A stretch of DNA of 64,000 nucleotides from Paraburkholderia flava (GCF_004359985.1 NZ_SMRO01000001.1:744001-808000), one strand, 5' to 3'; counted from the stretch's first letter, positions 45,313-53,523 are shown. The notes: a model not told the origin generated them from the sequence alone. Made by a program: numbers and translations.

Positions 45313-45345
45313 AAAAATCGGGCCGACACTCTCATGCCGGCCCGA
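45313..45345 (-). terminator. Terminator downstream of rpoN paralogue
   Basis: On the minus strand TCGGGCCG, a 12-base loop and CGGCCCGA are followed by TTTTT. It lies 25 bases beyond the rpoN stop and also separates it from the convergent MFS gene. Confidence 0.82.
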
Positions 45346-45369
45346 CCCACCGTCCCCCCAACCCACCAC

Positions 45370-46875
45370 CTACACCTGTCGACGCATCTCCGCCGGCGGC
45401 ACCTTCATCAGATGCCGATACTTCGCGATCGTGCGGCGCGCGACCAGCACGCCCTGATCGGCGAGCATCTTCGCGAGCGTCACGTCGGACAGCGGATCGC
45501 GAACGTTCTCCGCAGCGATCATTTCCTTCAACAGCGCGCGCACGGCAGCAGCCGAACACGTGCCGCCGCTTTCGGTGCCCAGCTCGCGCGGGAAGAAATG
45601 CTTGAACTCGAAGATGCCGCGCGGCGTCGCCATGTACTTGTTGCCCGTCGCGCGCGAGATCGTCGATTCGTGCAGACCGAGTTCGTCGGCGACGTCGCGC
45701 AACACGAGCGGCTTCAACGCGATTTCACCGTACTGGAAGAACGCCTTCTGATGCGTGACGATGCATTCGGCCACACGCTGGATCGTATCGAAACGCTGCT
45801 GCGCGTTGCGGATCAGCCAGCGCGCTTCCTGCAGCTGCTGCGCAAGCGGCGAACGGCTCGCGCCGGCCGATTGCGCAAACAGCTCCGCATACATCCGGTG
45901 AATGCGCGCGCGCGGCAGCACCGCCGGGTTGATCGCGACGACCCACTTATTGCGCACCTGACGCACGATCACATCCGGCACCACGTAGTTGTCTTCCGTG
46001 CGGCCGTACGAATTGCCCGGCTTCGGATCGAGCCGGCGTATCAGCGCGGTTGCTTCGCGCAGCGTCTCGGCGCTGCAACCGGTCTGCTTCTGCAACTCCG
46101 CATGCTCGCGGCGCGCAAGACGCTCCAGATGATGTTCGACGATCTCGCGCGCGACGTCGCGTGCGGGCGTGTCTTCCGGTAGCGCAGCGATCTGCAGCAT
46201 CAGGCATTCGGACAGCGAGCGCGCGGCGAGTCCCGGCCGGTCCAGCGACTGCACGAGTCGCAGCGCGACGAGCAGTTCGTCTTCGGTCAGCGCAGGTTCA
46301 AAATCGATCAGCGTCACGAGGTCTGCAAACGATTGACGCAGATAGCCGTCATCGTCGAGTGCTTCGATTACGAGGCGTGCCGCTTCGCGATCGCGCTCGT
46401 CGAGGCGATACAGACACAGCGCATCGTGCAGCTGTTCGTGTAGCGTCGGTTGCACACGCGCCCACGAGGACGGGTCCGCGCCCTCGCCGTCGCTACTCGA
46501 GCGCGACGCGCCGCGACCATACGGATCGCCGGGGAAATCGGCGCCGTGATCGTCGTGTCCGCCGTCGTCGCGTGAGTCGTCCTGTGATGCGGCTGGTGCA
46601 TCGTGCATTTCAGCCACGGCGGTGTCGCCCGACGCGTCGCGATCGAGTGCGGCCGCCTCTCCCGTGGCCGCATCGCTCGAAGCAGTCGACGACGTTTCGA
46701 GCGCGACGTCCTCGGTCTGCGACGAGTCGTACTCGAGAAACGGATTGGTATCGAGCGCTGTTCTGAGTTCCTGTTGAAACTCCAGCGAAGACAGTTGCAG
46801 CAGGCGTACCGATTGCTGCAAACGCGGCGTGAGCGCCAGCGATTGTCGTGCGCGCAATTCAAGCGATTGAGGCAT
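45370..46875 (-). CDS. rpoN: RNA polymerase sigma-54 factor, second-locus paralogue
   Basis: A 501-residue sigma-54. Region I starts MPQSLELRARQSLALTPRLQ; region II is an acidic linker (about 55-130); the core-binding domain spans about 130-310. The HTH (RDVADELGLHESTISRATGN) and the RpoN box (ARRTIAKYR, canonical ARRTVAKYR) recognise -12 and -24. The normal rpoN locus (lptA-lptB-rpoN-hpf-ptsN) is not here; instead stress-type small genes follow, so this is probably a dedicated second copy. The ATG at 46875 fits the family start; an upstream extension to 47241 is rejected. Many nearby genes have -24/-12 promoter candidates. Confidence 0.95.
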   Translation of the reverse strand: MPQSLELRARQSLALTPRLQQSVRLLQLSSLEFQQELRTALDTNPFLEYDSSQTEDVALETSSTASSDAATGEAAALDRDASGDTAVAEMHDAPAASQDDSRDDGGHDDHGADFPGDPYGRGASRSSSDGEGADPSSWARVQPTLHEQLHDALCLYRLDERDREAARLVIEALDDDGYLRQSFADLVTLIDFEPALTEDELLVALRLVQSLDRPGLAARSLSECLMLQIAALPEDTPARDVAREIVEHHLERLARREHAELQKQTGCSAETLREATALIRRLDPKPGNSYGRTEDNYVVPDVIVRQVRNKWVVAINPAVLPRARIHRMYAELFAQSAGASRSPLAQQLQEARWLIRNAQQRFDTIQRVAECIVTHQKAFFQYGEIALKPLVLRDVADELGLHESTISRATGNKYMATPRGIFEFKHFFPRELGTESGGTCSAAAVRALLKEMIAAENVRDPLSDVTLAKMLADQGVLVARRTIAKYRHLMKVPPAEMRRQV

Positions 46876-47266
46876 TGTCGGTGGTCCTGTCGATGAAATT
46901 CGATCGTGAAAACAGCAACTCCTGTGCCAATTGCGGCAACGTGCTGTTTTATCGACGCTTTGTTCTTTCGACGTGGCCCGGGACCTGCTACTTCGACCGC
47001 TGTTTTTACAAGGCACCGGAAAAATGCGGACATCGCTCGCACCTGGCGCACGGCATTCATTCCGCTCGCCCGACATCTTTAGATCTGCTGTAACGACGCG
47101 TCGCAGCACCGTCCCGCCGCAACGCGCGCACGCCGCAAGATTTGCCGGGCACAGCGCTTGCGGATCCGGTACGGGTGGACGGATGCCCTCGCTTTTTGAA
47201 TTGGGTCGAGAGACCGCAGCAAGGCAGTAGAACCGCCGCATTCATCAACAACCGGAAGGAGAGATC
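46876..47266. other. Divergent spacer between rpoN paralogue and BON gene
   Basis: This 391-base region holds the promoters of two divergent genes and no supported coding frame. A sigma-54-type element facing the BON gene is at 47147-47162. I see no obvious activator-binding repeat. Confidence 0.45.
47147..47162 (+). promoter_or_regulatory. Candidate sigma-54 promoter for BON protein
   Basis: GGGCACAGCGCTTGCG carries GGCAC and TTGC with the invariant GG-N10-GC spacing. It lies 105 bases upstream of the BON-protein start and 270 bases from the rpoN paralogue start. Confidence 0.6.
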
Positions 47267-47605
47267 ATGAGAACAATTCAGTTCCTCAAGGCTGCTGGCA
47301 GCATCGCATGCGTCGCGTTTGCCCTGAACGCTACTGCGCAGACGAGTGCTTCAGCACCGCCCGCTTCGTCGGAAACCGTCGGCCAGCATATCGACGACGG
47401 CACGATCACGACGAAGGTCAAGGCCGATCTGCTCGGCGCGAAGAACGTGAAGTCGACGCATATTCACGTGAAGACGCGCAAGGGCATCGTGTGGCTGTCG
47501 GGCACGGTGCCGTCCGCCGACGACAAGAGCGCGGCGCAGGACGTCGTGCAAAACGTCGACGGCGTGAAGGGCGTGAAGAATCATCTGAAGGTCGCGGCGG
47601 AATAA
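47267..47605 (+). CDS. BON domain periplasmic protein (OsmY-like)
   Basis: A 112-residue exported protein. The signal peptide (about 1-24, ending ATA-Q) is followed by a single BON domain (about 38-110): DGTITTKVKADLLGAKNVKS, then VWLSGTVPSADDK and VQNVDGVKGVKNHL. BON domains bind lipids or other proteins at membranes; OsmY-type members protect the envelope under osmotic stress, usually with two BON copies, whereas this has one. The start follows GGAAGGAGAG. It is divergent from the rpoN paralogue and has a sigma-54-type promoter candidate. Confidence 0.92.
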   Translation: MRTIQFLKAAGSIACVAFALNATAQTSASAPPASSETVGQHIDDGTITTKVKADLLGAKNVKSTHIHVKTRKGIVWLSGTVPSADDKSAAQDVVQNVDGVKGVKNHLKVAAE

Positions 47606-47665
47606 CGCTGCGGGCGACTGCTCGCAATGCTGGTGCAGGTTCGCCGGCTTCGCGTGAAGTTCAAC

Positions 47666-47697
47666 GGGCCGCCTGCTCGATGCAGGCGGCCCTTCTT
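47666..47697. terminator. Terminator between BON and PA2169-type genes
   Basis: GGGCCGCCTGC / GCAGGCGGCCC, an 11-base-pair stem with 5-base loop, followed on the plus strand by TTCTTT. It lies between two convergent genes and may serve both. Confidence 0.8.
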
Positions 47698-47717
47698 TAT
47701 GGCGAACGTTACAAACG

Positions 47718-48167
47718 TTATTTCCGCGCCGCATACTGGTCGCGCAGATCGCGGATGCGATCGTGATTCTGCAGCACGCCCTGATACTGCCGTTCGACCA
47801 CACTGCGCACATCCGCCGGCAAATCGTTGCCGAGCGCATCGCCGTAGTGCTTCTTCGCGACGTCCTCGCCCTTCTCGCAATCCGCGAGAATCGCGTGATC
47901 GTCGCGTCCACCCACCACCGACTTCACATCGACCCAGCCGCGATGCAGCGCGCCGCTGACGCTCCCGTGACTCTCCGGCTTGCCGCCCAGTTTGAGCACG
48001 ACGTCCTGCAGTTCGCGCGCACCGACCGCACAGTTGTCCGCACGATCGGCGAACAGCGTCTTCAGCTGTTGATCGTGCGCATCCTCGGCGGCCTTGCGAA
48101 AACCGCGCTCGCCATCCTTCGACGTTTCGACCAGATCGTTTAGCACTTCCACCACTTTCGTCGCCAT
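47718..48167 (-). CDS. PA2169 family four-helix-bundle stress protein
   Basis: A 149-residue, soluble, helical protein with the ferritin-like bundle pattern of the PA2169/DUF2383 family: VVEVLNDLVETSKDGERGFR (about 5-24), ELQDVVLKLGGKPESHGSVS and the acidic AILADCEKGEDVAKKHY helix. Carboxylates and His on these helices could bind metal, but no complete di-iron site can be assigned by eye. Family members accompany general-stress genes, as here. The start at 48167 follows GGGAGAGAC; an upstream extension is rejected. Confidence 0.9.
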   Translation of the reverse strand: MATKVVEVLNDLVETSKDGERGFRKAAEDAHDQQLKTLFADRADNCAVGARELQDVVLKLGGKPESHGSVSGALHRGWVDVKSVVGGRDDHAILADCEKGEDVAKKHYGDALGNDLPADVRSVVERQYQGVLQNHDRIRDLRDQYAARK

Positions 48168-48231
48168 CTGTCTCTCCCGGTTACGTTTGCTGTCATCGGC
48201 CCGCGGGCATCGCGGGACGTGCTCCCGATTC

Positions 48232-48247
48232 CGCACGGTGCATGCCT
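48232..48247 (-). promoter_or_regulatory. Weak sigma-54-like element before PA2169-type gene
   Basis: Minus strand AGGCATGCACCGTGCG keeps GG-N10-GC, GGCA and TGC, but lacks the first T of TTGC and has T for C in the -24 box. It lies 65 bases upstream of the start. Confidence 0.3.
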
Positions 48248-48402
48248 GAGCGCTACGTGAATGCAATGCGTGTCGCGATACCGCGTGGGACTGGCAGGAT
48301 TACCAGCGCTGCGTAGATATTGCGCGGTGATGTCGCTGGATCACGCGTGGTCACGCGAGCGAATTCGCCGATAAGCCTTGGCCGGCCGATGATTCGCCTC
48401 AA

Positions 48403-48418
48403 TGGCATGGACATTGCG
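48403..48418 (+). promoter_or_regulatory. Candidate sigma-54 promoter for small exported protein
   Basis: TGGCATGGACATTGCG matches TGGCA, G and TTGC of the consensus with exact GG-N10-GC spacing, about 92 bases upstream of the start at 48510. Confidence 0.55.
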
Positions 48419-48509
48419 TTATTTGAGCGCCCGCACGCGTCGCCGCCTGCATTCGCATGCGCCGGATGCACGAAGACGGCCTTAACACGACAAAGAGGGA
48501 GCAGCACAA

Positions 48510-48794
48510 ATGAAAACCAGGACCATCGAGTCGCTGGTGTTCGTGGCAATCGTCACGTCAGCCGGCGTCATGCAGATTCGCGAACACCTGCTGCCGGTCG
48601 CGCACGCGACCTCAGCGAGTTCCACCGCGACTACCTGTGCGCAACAGCCGGCGGGCGTGATACCGGCTTCGTGCGTGTCGTTACGCGATTCGCGCACGCC
48701 GCACGATGAAGCCCAGGACCGCACACGCAACGACGCTGATGAACCGGCCGATCGCGCGACCACGATCACGCATCGCGCACAGATCTGGGTATAG
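48510..48794 (+). CDS. Small exported or membrane-anchored hypothetical protein
   Basis: A 94-residue protein with an N-terminal hydrophobic segment (SLVFVAIVTSAGVMQIREHL, about 8-27), which may be a signal anchor or peptide; the rest is hydrophilic with three Cys positions near the centre (TTCAQQ, ASCVSL) and a charged C-terminus. The ATG follows GAGGGAG. A sigma-54-type promoter precedes it and a terminator follows, so it is a complete single-gene unit. No family recognised. Confidence 0.7.
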   Translation: MKTRTIESLVFVAIVTSAGVMQIREHLLPVAHATSASSTATTCAQQPAGVIPASCVSLRDSRTPHDEAQDRTRNDADEPADRATTITHRAQIWV

Positions 48795-48820
48795 ACAGCA
48801 CAGACATCCGCTTTAGGCGC

Positions 48821-48855
48821 ACGGCGGTCGCTGGTCCCGGGCCGCCGTCCTTTTT
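48821..48855 (+). terminator. Terminator after small exported protein gene
   Basis: ACGGCGG and CCGCCGT form a stem around a 14-base loop, followed by CCTTTTTG. It lies 27 bases after the stop at 48794. Confidence 0.72.
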
Positions 48856-48889
48856 GTTTTGTTACCCGAGCGACAACCGAGCGACAACG

Positions 48890-49489
48890 TTACGCAGAAC
48901 TCGAGTTCTGCATCTGCTCTTCGCTCACGCGATCGAGCGGCGTCGGCGTACGCGTCGGATCGAAATCGGCCCAACGCCCCTGCTGCCAGCGCCCGCTCGC
49001 ACGCTCCACTTCCACGCCGCCGGTATCGCGCAGCACACGTGCGGCCACTTGCTGCGTGTCGGGCGACACGTGCACGGCCAGCAGCACACCGGAGCTGTGC
49101 TCTTCGTGTGGTCCCTTCTCTCGATGCGCAAGCCGGCCGCCGCGACGCGTATGCGACATCGCGCCGATCAGCGACCCGATATACGCACCGACGCCGGCCG
49201 CGATGATCGACACGAGCAACGGTGCCGCGAATGTCGCGAAGATGGCGACGCCGACGATCGCACCCACGACCGCGCCGATCGTCACGCCCTTGCCTGCGCC
49301 CTTCGGTGCATCGACGGAAGCCGGGTCCTCGTTCATGTCTCCGCCGATCGGATGCCGCGCATGCTGGCCGCGCGGATTGACGAAGAACAGCGTGACGTCC
49401 TCTTCGACGAAACCGCTTTCGAACAGCCGCTGGGCGGCGTCCTCGGCGGACGGGAACGTCGTATAGCGTGCAGCGACGATCAATGACAT
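48890..49489 (-). CDS. Glycine-zipper membrane stress protein
   Basis: A 199-residue protein. An N-terminal soluble domain (about 1-45: SLIVAARYTTFPSAEDAAQR, then FVEEDVTLFFVNPRG) resembles general-stress proteins that begin with a ferredoxin-like fold. Two Gly-spaced membrane segments follow (VTIGAVVGAIVGVAIFATFA and IAAGVGAYIGSLIGAM, about 68-112), then a second soluble domain with AVHVSPDTQQVAARVLRDTG. The start at 49489 follows AGGAGG. It is the last gene of a minus-strand stress-gene series. Function unknown. Confidence 0.85.
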   Translation of the reverse strand: MSLIVAARYTTFPSAEDAAQRLFESGFVEEDVTLFFVNPRGQHARHPIGGDMNEDPASVDAPKGAGKGVTIGAVVGAIVGVAIFATFAAPLLVSIIAAGVGAYIGSLIGAMSHTRRGGRLAHREKGPHEEHSSGVLLAVHVSPDTQQVAARVLRDTGGVEVERASGRWQQGRWADFDPTRTPTPLDRVSEEQMQNSSSA

Positions 49490-49542
49490 GTCAGCCTCCT
49501 CTAGAACGACATACAAACGCAACGTGAGGCAACCGCGCGATG

Positions 49543-49839
49543 CTATTCGTCGCGCCCCGCCTCGATGCCTTCGACGCGGAAGAATCCGCTGCGCAGCACC
49601 ACGCTCGCCCCTTCGTTCTGTTCGAGCGCTGCCGAGCACACCGGACGAATGCGCGGCCTGCCGCGCTCGAACGCGGCGAGCAGCACGCTCTCCAGCGGCG
49701 AATCGGCACCGAAGTGATCTTCGAGTGCCTCCGCCGTGATTTCGCAGATCACCGGCTCGCCGTCCACGTGCGCGATAAAACGGACGGTCAGGCTCGCACC
49801 GTCGAAAGCCGGAGGGTCGTCGGGAAAAGTGATGTGCAT
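49543..49839 (-). CDS. DUF1488 family protein
   Basis: A 98-residue soluble protein starting MHITFPDDPPAFDGASLTVR. The pattern VRFIAHVDGEPVICEITAEA then LEDHFGADS is typical of the DUF1488 family of small beta-rich proteins with unknown function. The start follows GGAGGCTGCG. It lies 53 bases before the glycine-zipper gene and 57 bases after the PfpI-type gene on the same strand, so all three may be co-transcribed. Confidence 0.85.
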   Translation of the reverse strand: MHITFPDDPPAFDGASLTVRFIAHVDGEPVICEITAEALEDHFGADSPLESVLLAAFERGRPRIRPVCSAALEQNEGASVVLRSGFFRVEGIEAGRDE

Positions 49840-49896
49840 CGCAGCCTCCCTGTTTGCGGTGCGACGCGTCGTGACGCATCGCCTGGCGTGTCGCGT

Positions 49897-50460
49897 TCAA
49901 GCCGCCTTGCGCCTGCTCAACTGCGCGGTCAACTGCTTGATCAGCGCGCGGTTGAACGCCGGCAGATCGTCCGGCTTGCGGCTCGTGATCAGGTTGCCGT
50001 CCTCGACCACCTCGCGATCCACCCAGGTGCCGCCCGCGTTGCGGATGTCGTCCTGCAGACTCGGCCAGCTCGTTACCGTGCGGCCCTTCACGATGCCCGC
50101 CGACACCGGCAGCCACGTACCGTGGCAAATCACCGCGATCGGCTTCTTCGCGCCATCCGCGTCTTTAACGAAGGCCTGCGCCTTCGGCAGCAGGCGGATC
50201 GCGTCGCCGTTCACGACGCCGCCCGGCAACACGACGGCGTCGTAATCGTTCGCGATGGCATCGTCGAACGTCGCGTCGACGTCGACCTGATCGCCCTTGT
50301 CGACGTGCTTGAAGCCCTGGATCTTGCCGGGCTTCGCCGAAATCACGTGCACGGTGGCGCCGGCTTCGGCCAGCGCGCGTTTCGGCTCGACGAGTTCAGC
50401 CTGTTCGAAACCGTCGACGGCCAGCACCGCGACCTTGCAACCGTTCAAAGCGTTAGACAT
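49897..50460 (-). CDS. DJ-1/PfpI family protein (type 1 glutamine amidotransferase-like)
   Basis: A 187-residue protein of the PfpI/YhbO/DJ-1 superfamily. It shows VAVLAVDGFEQAELVEPKRA (conserved Glu near 19), the Cys nucleophile in AVICHGTW, and SLQDDIRNAGG. Family members include general-stress proteins such as YhbO and proposed deglycases; ATP-independent protease activity is doubtful. The start at 50460 follows GGAGAGCC. A sigma-54-type promoter candidate is 92 bases upstream. It lies in a run of stress genes, which fits a protein-repair or glyoxal-defence role. Confidence 0.92.
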   Translation of the reverse strand: MSNALNGCKVAVLAVDGFEQAELVEPKRALAEAGATVHVISAKPGKIQGFKHVDKGDQVDVDATFDDAIANDYDAVVLPGGVVNGDAIRLLPKAQAFVKDADGAKKPIAVICHGTWLPVSAGIVKGRTVTSWPSLQDDIRNAGGTWVDREVVEDGNLITSRKPDDLPAFNRALIKQLTAQLSRRKAA

Positions 50461-50551
50461 GACTGGCTCTCCTTGATGCGAAAAATTTCCGGAAGAATGA
50501 GAAAAACCCTTAAAACAGATGAAAAGTGATGTGCGGACGTGCGTGCGGTGC

Positions 50552-50567
50552 AGCAATCCGCACGCCT
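50552..50567 (-). promoter_or_regulatory. Candidate sigma-54 promoter for PfpI-type gene
   Basis: Minus strand AGGCGTGCGGATTGCT has GGC, G and TTGC with GG-N10-GC spacing; the A and C of GGCAC are G and T. It lies just downstream of the preceding gene's end and 92 bases before the PfpI start. Confidence 0.45.
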
Positions 50568-50580
50568 CGCCCGCTTCTGA

Positions 50581-50892
50581 TCAAAAGCGGCGAATATGGA
50601 AATCGCCCGCCAGCGCGGTGGGCCTGCGATGCCTCATCAGTTGCGCAAATTCCTGTCCCACACGTGTAAGCGCGCGGCGCTTGTCGCCCGTGTTGCTGTG
50701 CGCGAATGCGTTGTACGCGACATCGTCGAACGACACCGTCACCAGCGTGTCGTGACCGTCCGCATGAAAGCGGATGTGCAGCGAGCCGTTCGCGTGTTCA
50801 TCGAGTTCGAACGGCATGCTGCGCGCCTCGAAGTAGCGGCCCAGCGTCTCGGCAAGTTCGCGCTTGTCACCGGGCTTCACGTGAATGCTCAT
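50581..50892 (-). CDS. Hypothetical small protein
   Basis: A 103-residue soluble protein starting MSIHVKPGDKRELAETLGRY. It looks alpha/beta: a helix, then a beta-rich segment (SLHIRFHADGHDTLVTVSFD, about 42-61), and a C-terminal helix (RRALTRVGQEFAQLMRHR). No family recognised. The start at 50892 follows AAGGAGG eight bases upstream. It lies 40 bases after the acidic-protein gene and probably shares its transcript. Confidence 0.75.
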   Translation of the reverse strand: MSIHVKPGDKRELAETLGRYFEARSMPFELDEHANGSLHIRFHADGHDTLVTVSFDDVAYNAFAHSNTGDKRRALTRVGQEFAQLMRHRRPTALAGDFHIRRF

Positions 50893-50932
50893 CGGTATGC
50901 CTCCTTTGGTCCTCGGTTTCGGGTAGTGGTAC

Positions 50933-51274
50933 TCAACGTTCACCGCGCGCATCGGCATCAGCATCGGATAGCGGATCGTCGATGCGATCCGGTTCGATGT
51001 CTTCGTCCAGTTCTAGCGTGCCGTCGCCGTCCGCGGATGCGCGCTCGCCGGTGCCATGACGATCGGTGTCACTCGCGAGTTCGGTATCGCCGGTTTCGAG
51101 CGCGTGCTCGTCGAGTTCGCTGTCGCGGTCGAAGTCGTGCCGCTTCGCACCTGCGACGTCGCTGCCGCTATCGGACGAATCGCTTGGTCCCAGCGACCCG
51201 GTATCGTGGCCGCGTGGTTCGCCCTCATCGGGCGTATGCAACGGTTCTTCATCGGGATTCAACGTGCTGCTCAT
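50933..51274 (-). CDS. Acidic, disordered small protein
   Basis: A 113-residue protein composed mainly of Asp, Glu, Ser, Gly and Thr (for example DPLSDADADARGER at the C-terminus), with almost no hydrophobic stretch; it is surely disordered. The start follows GGAGGCACG and supports a real gene. It is the first of a run of five minus-strand small genes reaching down to 48.9 kb and has a sigma-54-type promoter candidate 75 bases upstream. Charge-rich disordered proteins of this sort can act as desiccation or osmotic protectants, but that is a guess. Confidence 0.72.
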   Translation of the reverse strand: MSSTLNPDEEPLHTPDEGEPRGHDTGSLGPSDSSDSGSDVAGAKRHDFDRDSELDEHALETGDTELASDTDRHGTGERASADGDGTLELDEDIEPDRIDDPLSDADADARGER

Positions 51275-51348
51275 ATCGTGCCTCCAGAAACGAAGATGAA
51301 AACCGCAGCGCCATGCACTGCGTGCGCGTCTGCGTACTTCAGGAGGTC

Positions 51349-51364
51349 CGCAAACGTCGTTCCT
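51349..51364 (-). promoter_or_regulatory. Candidate sigma-54 promoter for the 48.9-51.3 kb stress series
   Basis: Minus strand AGGAACGACGTTTGCG has ACG and TTGC with exact GG-N10-GC spacing, the C of GGC being A. It is 75 bases upstream of the ATG at 51274. Confidence 0.5.
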
Positions 51365-51825
51365 CGTCAGGTGTGTAGAGGTGGCATCGCGTTTGCTCGG
51401 GGCGGATTTTTCCTTGTATTCGATCCCGTTGCGTTTTTACCGATATGCGGTCGCGACCCGTGCGATTTGATCGGGATATCCAGTTTCACGCGCCCGTTAA
51501 ATTCACGCGGAAATCATCTTCGACAGATTCATCGAATCATTAAACCCCGACAAAGCAATGAAACCCTGCCTCTATTAAATAGCCACTACGCCGGATATAA
51601 ATTTAAATCAGGAATATCTGAAATACCGGAATGACCCATCGTGCATTTTCCATGTAGCCATAGAACCACTCCCCGTAACCACAAGACCAATTTCCGCTGC
51701 GACAGGCGATTTCAGCCCGATATTACGAAAACATTCAATCGATATAATGCCTCGCTTAATTTCATGTTGATCCAGAAATTTTTCCAATTTAATTGACCTG
51801 ACGGCTATAAATCCAGATGATTAGC

Positions 51826-51864
51826 CACTGCCTTTTTTCGCAACCCTTATGCGAAACGGCAGTG
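51826..51864 (+). promoter_or_regulatory. Nested hairpin in chitinase leader
   Basis: CACTGCC (51826-51832) pairs with GGCAGTG (51858-51864), and inside it TTTCGCA (51836-51842) pairs with TGCGAAA (51850-51856), giving a two-part stem 42 bases before the chitinase start. It could be a leader RNA structure or an operator; no T-run follows, so it is not a standard terminator. Confidence 0.45.
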
Positions 51865-51905
51865 CTGTGCTGATCAAAGTCCATCCCTTATAGAGACTCA
51901 AGAAC

Positions 51906-53255
51906 ATGGAGAACAGCATGCAATTCGATTTGTCCTCATCCCGTGTCCGTCATGTCCCTGTCCAGGCGGATTCTCATGTGTCGAAGAAACGATCGTCGAT
52001 TGCGAAGAACGCGGTATTGAGCGTCGCCGCAGCGCTGCTGATGCTCGGGCTATCGTCCGAACGCGCATCGGCAGCGAGTGCATGGGCACCCGATACGTAT
52101 TACGCGGCGGGCACGGTCGTGAGTTACAACGGCAACGATTACCAGGCACTCGTCAGTCAGACCGATTATTCGAGTACCGGCTGGAATCCGACGACTGCAT
52201 CGCTATGGACGCTCGTCGGCCCGGACTCCGGCTCGGGCGGCACCACGCCGCCGTCGGGCCCAGGTACGGGTGGTCCGACCGGGACGGCGCCGGGGTTCAT
52301 CTATAGCCCGTACAAGGACGCGTCGATCTCGATGAACTGGAACACCAACACGATCTCGACAAACGTGACCGGCAGACTGAGTCCCGTGTTGACCGTCCTG
52401 CCGACCAGCGTGCGCACGCTCACCCTCGCGTTCGCGACCGGCGAATGCGGCAGCGAGAACTGGGGCGGCGTCGGCGCCGCTGCGCTCGCATCGGCAAACG
52501 TGTCGCTGTTCACTGCGTCGAACGTCAACTACATCGTTTCGACGGGCGGTGCAGGCGGCGTGTTTTCCTGCGGCACCGACGCGGGCATGACGACGTTCAT
52601 CAATCGCTACGCGTCGAAGAATCTGGTCGGCATCGACTTCGACATCGAGGGAGGACAAACGCAGCAGGTCATCAACAACCTCATACAGCGTGTCGTCGCA
52701 GCGCAGAAGCAGTTCCCGAATCTGCGCTTCAGCTTCACGCTCGCGACGGTTGCGCCTGCGCCGTCGGGCGCATCGAAAGCAACGTCGTGGGGCGCCAGTG
52801 CGCCAGACAGCTTCAATACGTACGGCGACTGGGTGATGCAGGCCATCAAGACCTACGGCCTGCAGAACTACACGATCAACCTGATGACGATGGACTACGG
52901 TTCGGCGCTTCCAGGCAACTGCGTGCTGTCGGGTGGAGCGTGCCAGATGGGGCAATCGACCGTCCAGGCTGCGTTGAATCTGCACGATCACTGGGGCGTG
53001 CCGTATAACCAGATCGAAGTCACACCGATGATCGGCGGCAACGACTCGGCCGGCGAGACGTTCACGCCGGGCGACGTGGACACCGTCACGAGCTTCGTCA
53101 AGCAGTACGGCCTGGTGGGCCTGCACTTCTGGTCGCTTGATCGCGATGCCGACTGCGCGCCCGGTGCTGCATCGCCGACGTGCAATTCGATCGGTGGTGT
53201 GGGCGCGCTCGGTTACACGAACCACTTTGCCAGCGATCTTGCGTCTGGAGGGTAG
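51906..53255 (+). CDS. Secreted GH18 chitinase with carbohydrate-binding module
   Basis: A 449-residue exported enzyme. After an N-terminal extension, the signal core is AVLSVAAALLMLGLSS (about 36-51). A CBM5/12 module follows (AWAPDTYYAAGTVVSYNGND, then W residues at GWNPTTASLWTLV; about 58-105), a Gly/Thr/Pro linker (about 106-128), and a GH18 domain (130-445) with the catalytic IDFDIEGG near 245 (D-x-D-x-E). It should cut chitin from fungi or insects. The second ATG at 51918 has a better-spaced GGAG and may be the true start. A leader hairpin and an AT-rich upstream region precede it; a strong terminator follows. Confidence 0.93.
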   Translation: MENSMQFDLSSSRVRHVPVQADSHVSKKRSSIAKNAVLSVAAALLMLGLSSERASAASAWAPDTYYAAGTVVSYNGNDYQALVSQTDYSSTGWNPTTASLWTLVGPDSGSGGTTPPSGPGTGGPTGTAPGFIYSPYKDASISMNWNTNTISTNVTGRLSPVLTVLPTSVRTLTLAFATGECGSENWGGVGAAALASANVSLFTASNVNYIVSTGGAGGVFSCGTDAGMTTFINRYASKNLVGIDFDIEGGQTQQVINNLIQRVVAAQKQFPNLRFSFTLATVAPAPSGASKATSWGASAPDSFNTYGDWVMQAIKTYGLQNYTINLMTMDYGSALPGNCVLSGGACQMGQSTVQAALNLHDHWGVPYNQIEVTPMIGGNDSAGETFTPGDVDTVTSFVKQYGLVGLHFWSLDRDADCAPGAASPTCNSIGGVGALGYTNHFASDLASGG

Positions 53256-53375
53256 CGAGGGAGGATCTGTTGCGCTGTCGCTGCTATTGCCGCTCGCGCA
53301 AGCGGAGTTATTCAGGCGATCCCGGCAACGCATGAACAGGACCACCGCCAGTCACGAGCGGCGGTGAATCGCTAC

Positions 53376-53414
53376 AGGTGACGTGCCGCTGCAGAACGGC
53401 ACGTCACCTTTTTT
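53376..53414 (+). terminator. Terminator after chitinase
   Basis: AGGTGACGTGCCG and CGGCACGTCACCT make a 13-base-pair stem with 8-base loop, followed by TTTTT. The 53256-53579 spacer around it has no gene but contains the next gene's promoter candidate. Confidence 0.92.
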
Positions 53415-53507
53415 ATTTGCCTGCGCTGAAGGCGCTCGTGTGTTCAGAGAAAAAAGCGATGCCCTCAGAAACCCCCTGGCGATTCTCTCAACCCCCAAAA
53501 TCACAAC

Positions 53508-53523
53508 AGGCACTTACCTTGCT
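53508..53523 (+). promoter_or_regulatory. Candidate sigma-54 promoter for topoisomerase IB
   Basis: AGGCACTTACCTTGCT carries GGCAC and TTGC with exact GG-N10-GC spacing. It lies 57 bases upstream of the ATG at 53580 and directly after the chitinase terminator. Confidence 0.6.

Larger units (their letters stand above)
48168..48509. other. Divergent spacer with two sigma-54-like elements
   Basis: This 342-base gap between the PA2169-type gene and a small exported protein contains no convincing gene. A good plus-strand -24/-12 element is at 48403-48418 and a weaker minus-strand one at 48232-48247. Confidence 0.45.
51275..51905. other. 631-base spacer, unusually AT-rich on its right half
   Basis: No supported gene lies here. 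From about 51480 to 51890 the base composition drops to strongly AT-rich, unlike the rest of the window, and leads into the chitinase gene; this suggests acquired DNA or a large regulatory region. The right end contains a nested hairpin (51826-51864). The left end holds the promoter of the acidic-protein gene. Confidence 0.5.

Noticed and set aside
51856..51871. GGCAGTGCTGTGC as a sigma-54 promoter for the chitinase
   Set aside because: The GG and GC are 9 bases apart, not 10, and TTGC is missing; sigma-54 does not tolerate that spacing.
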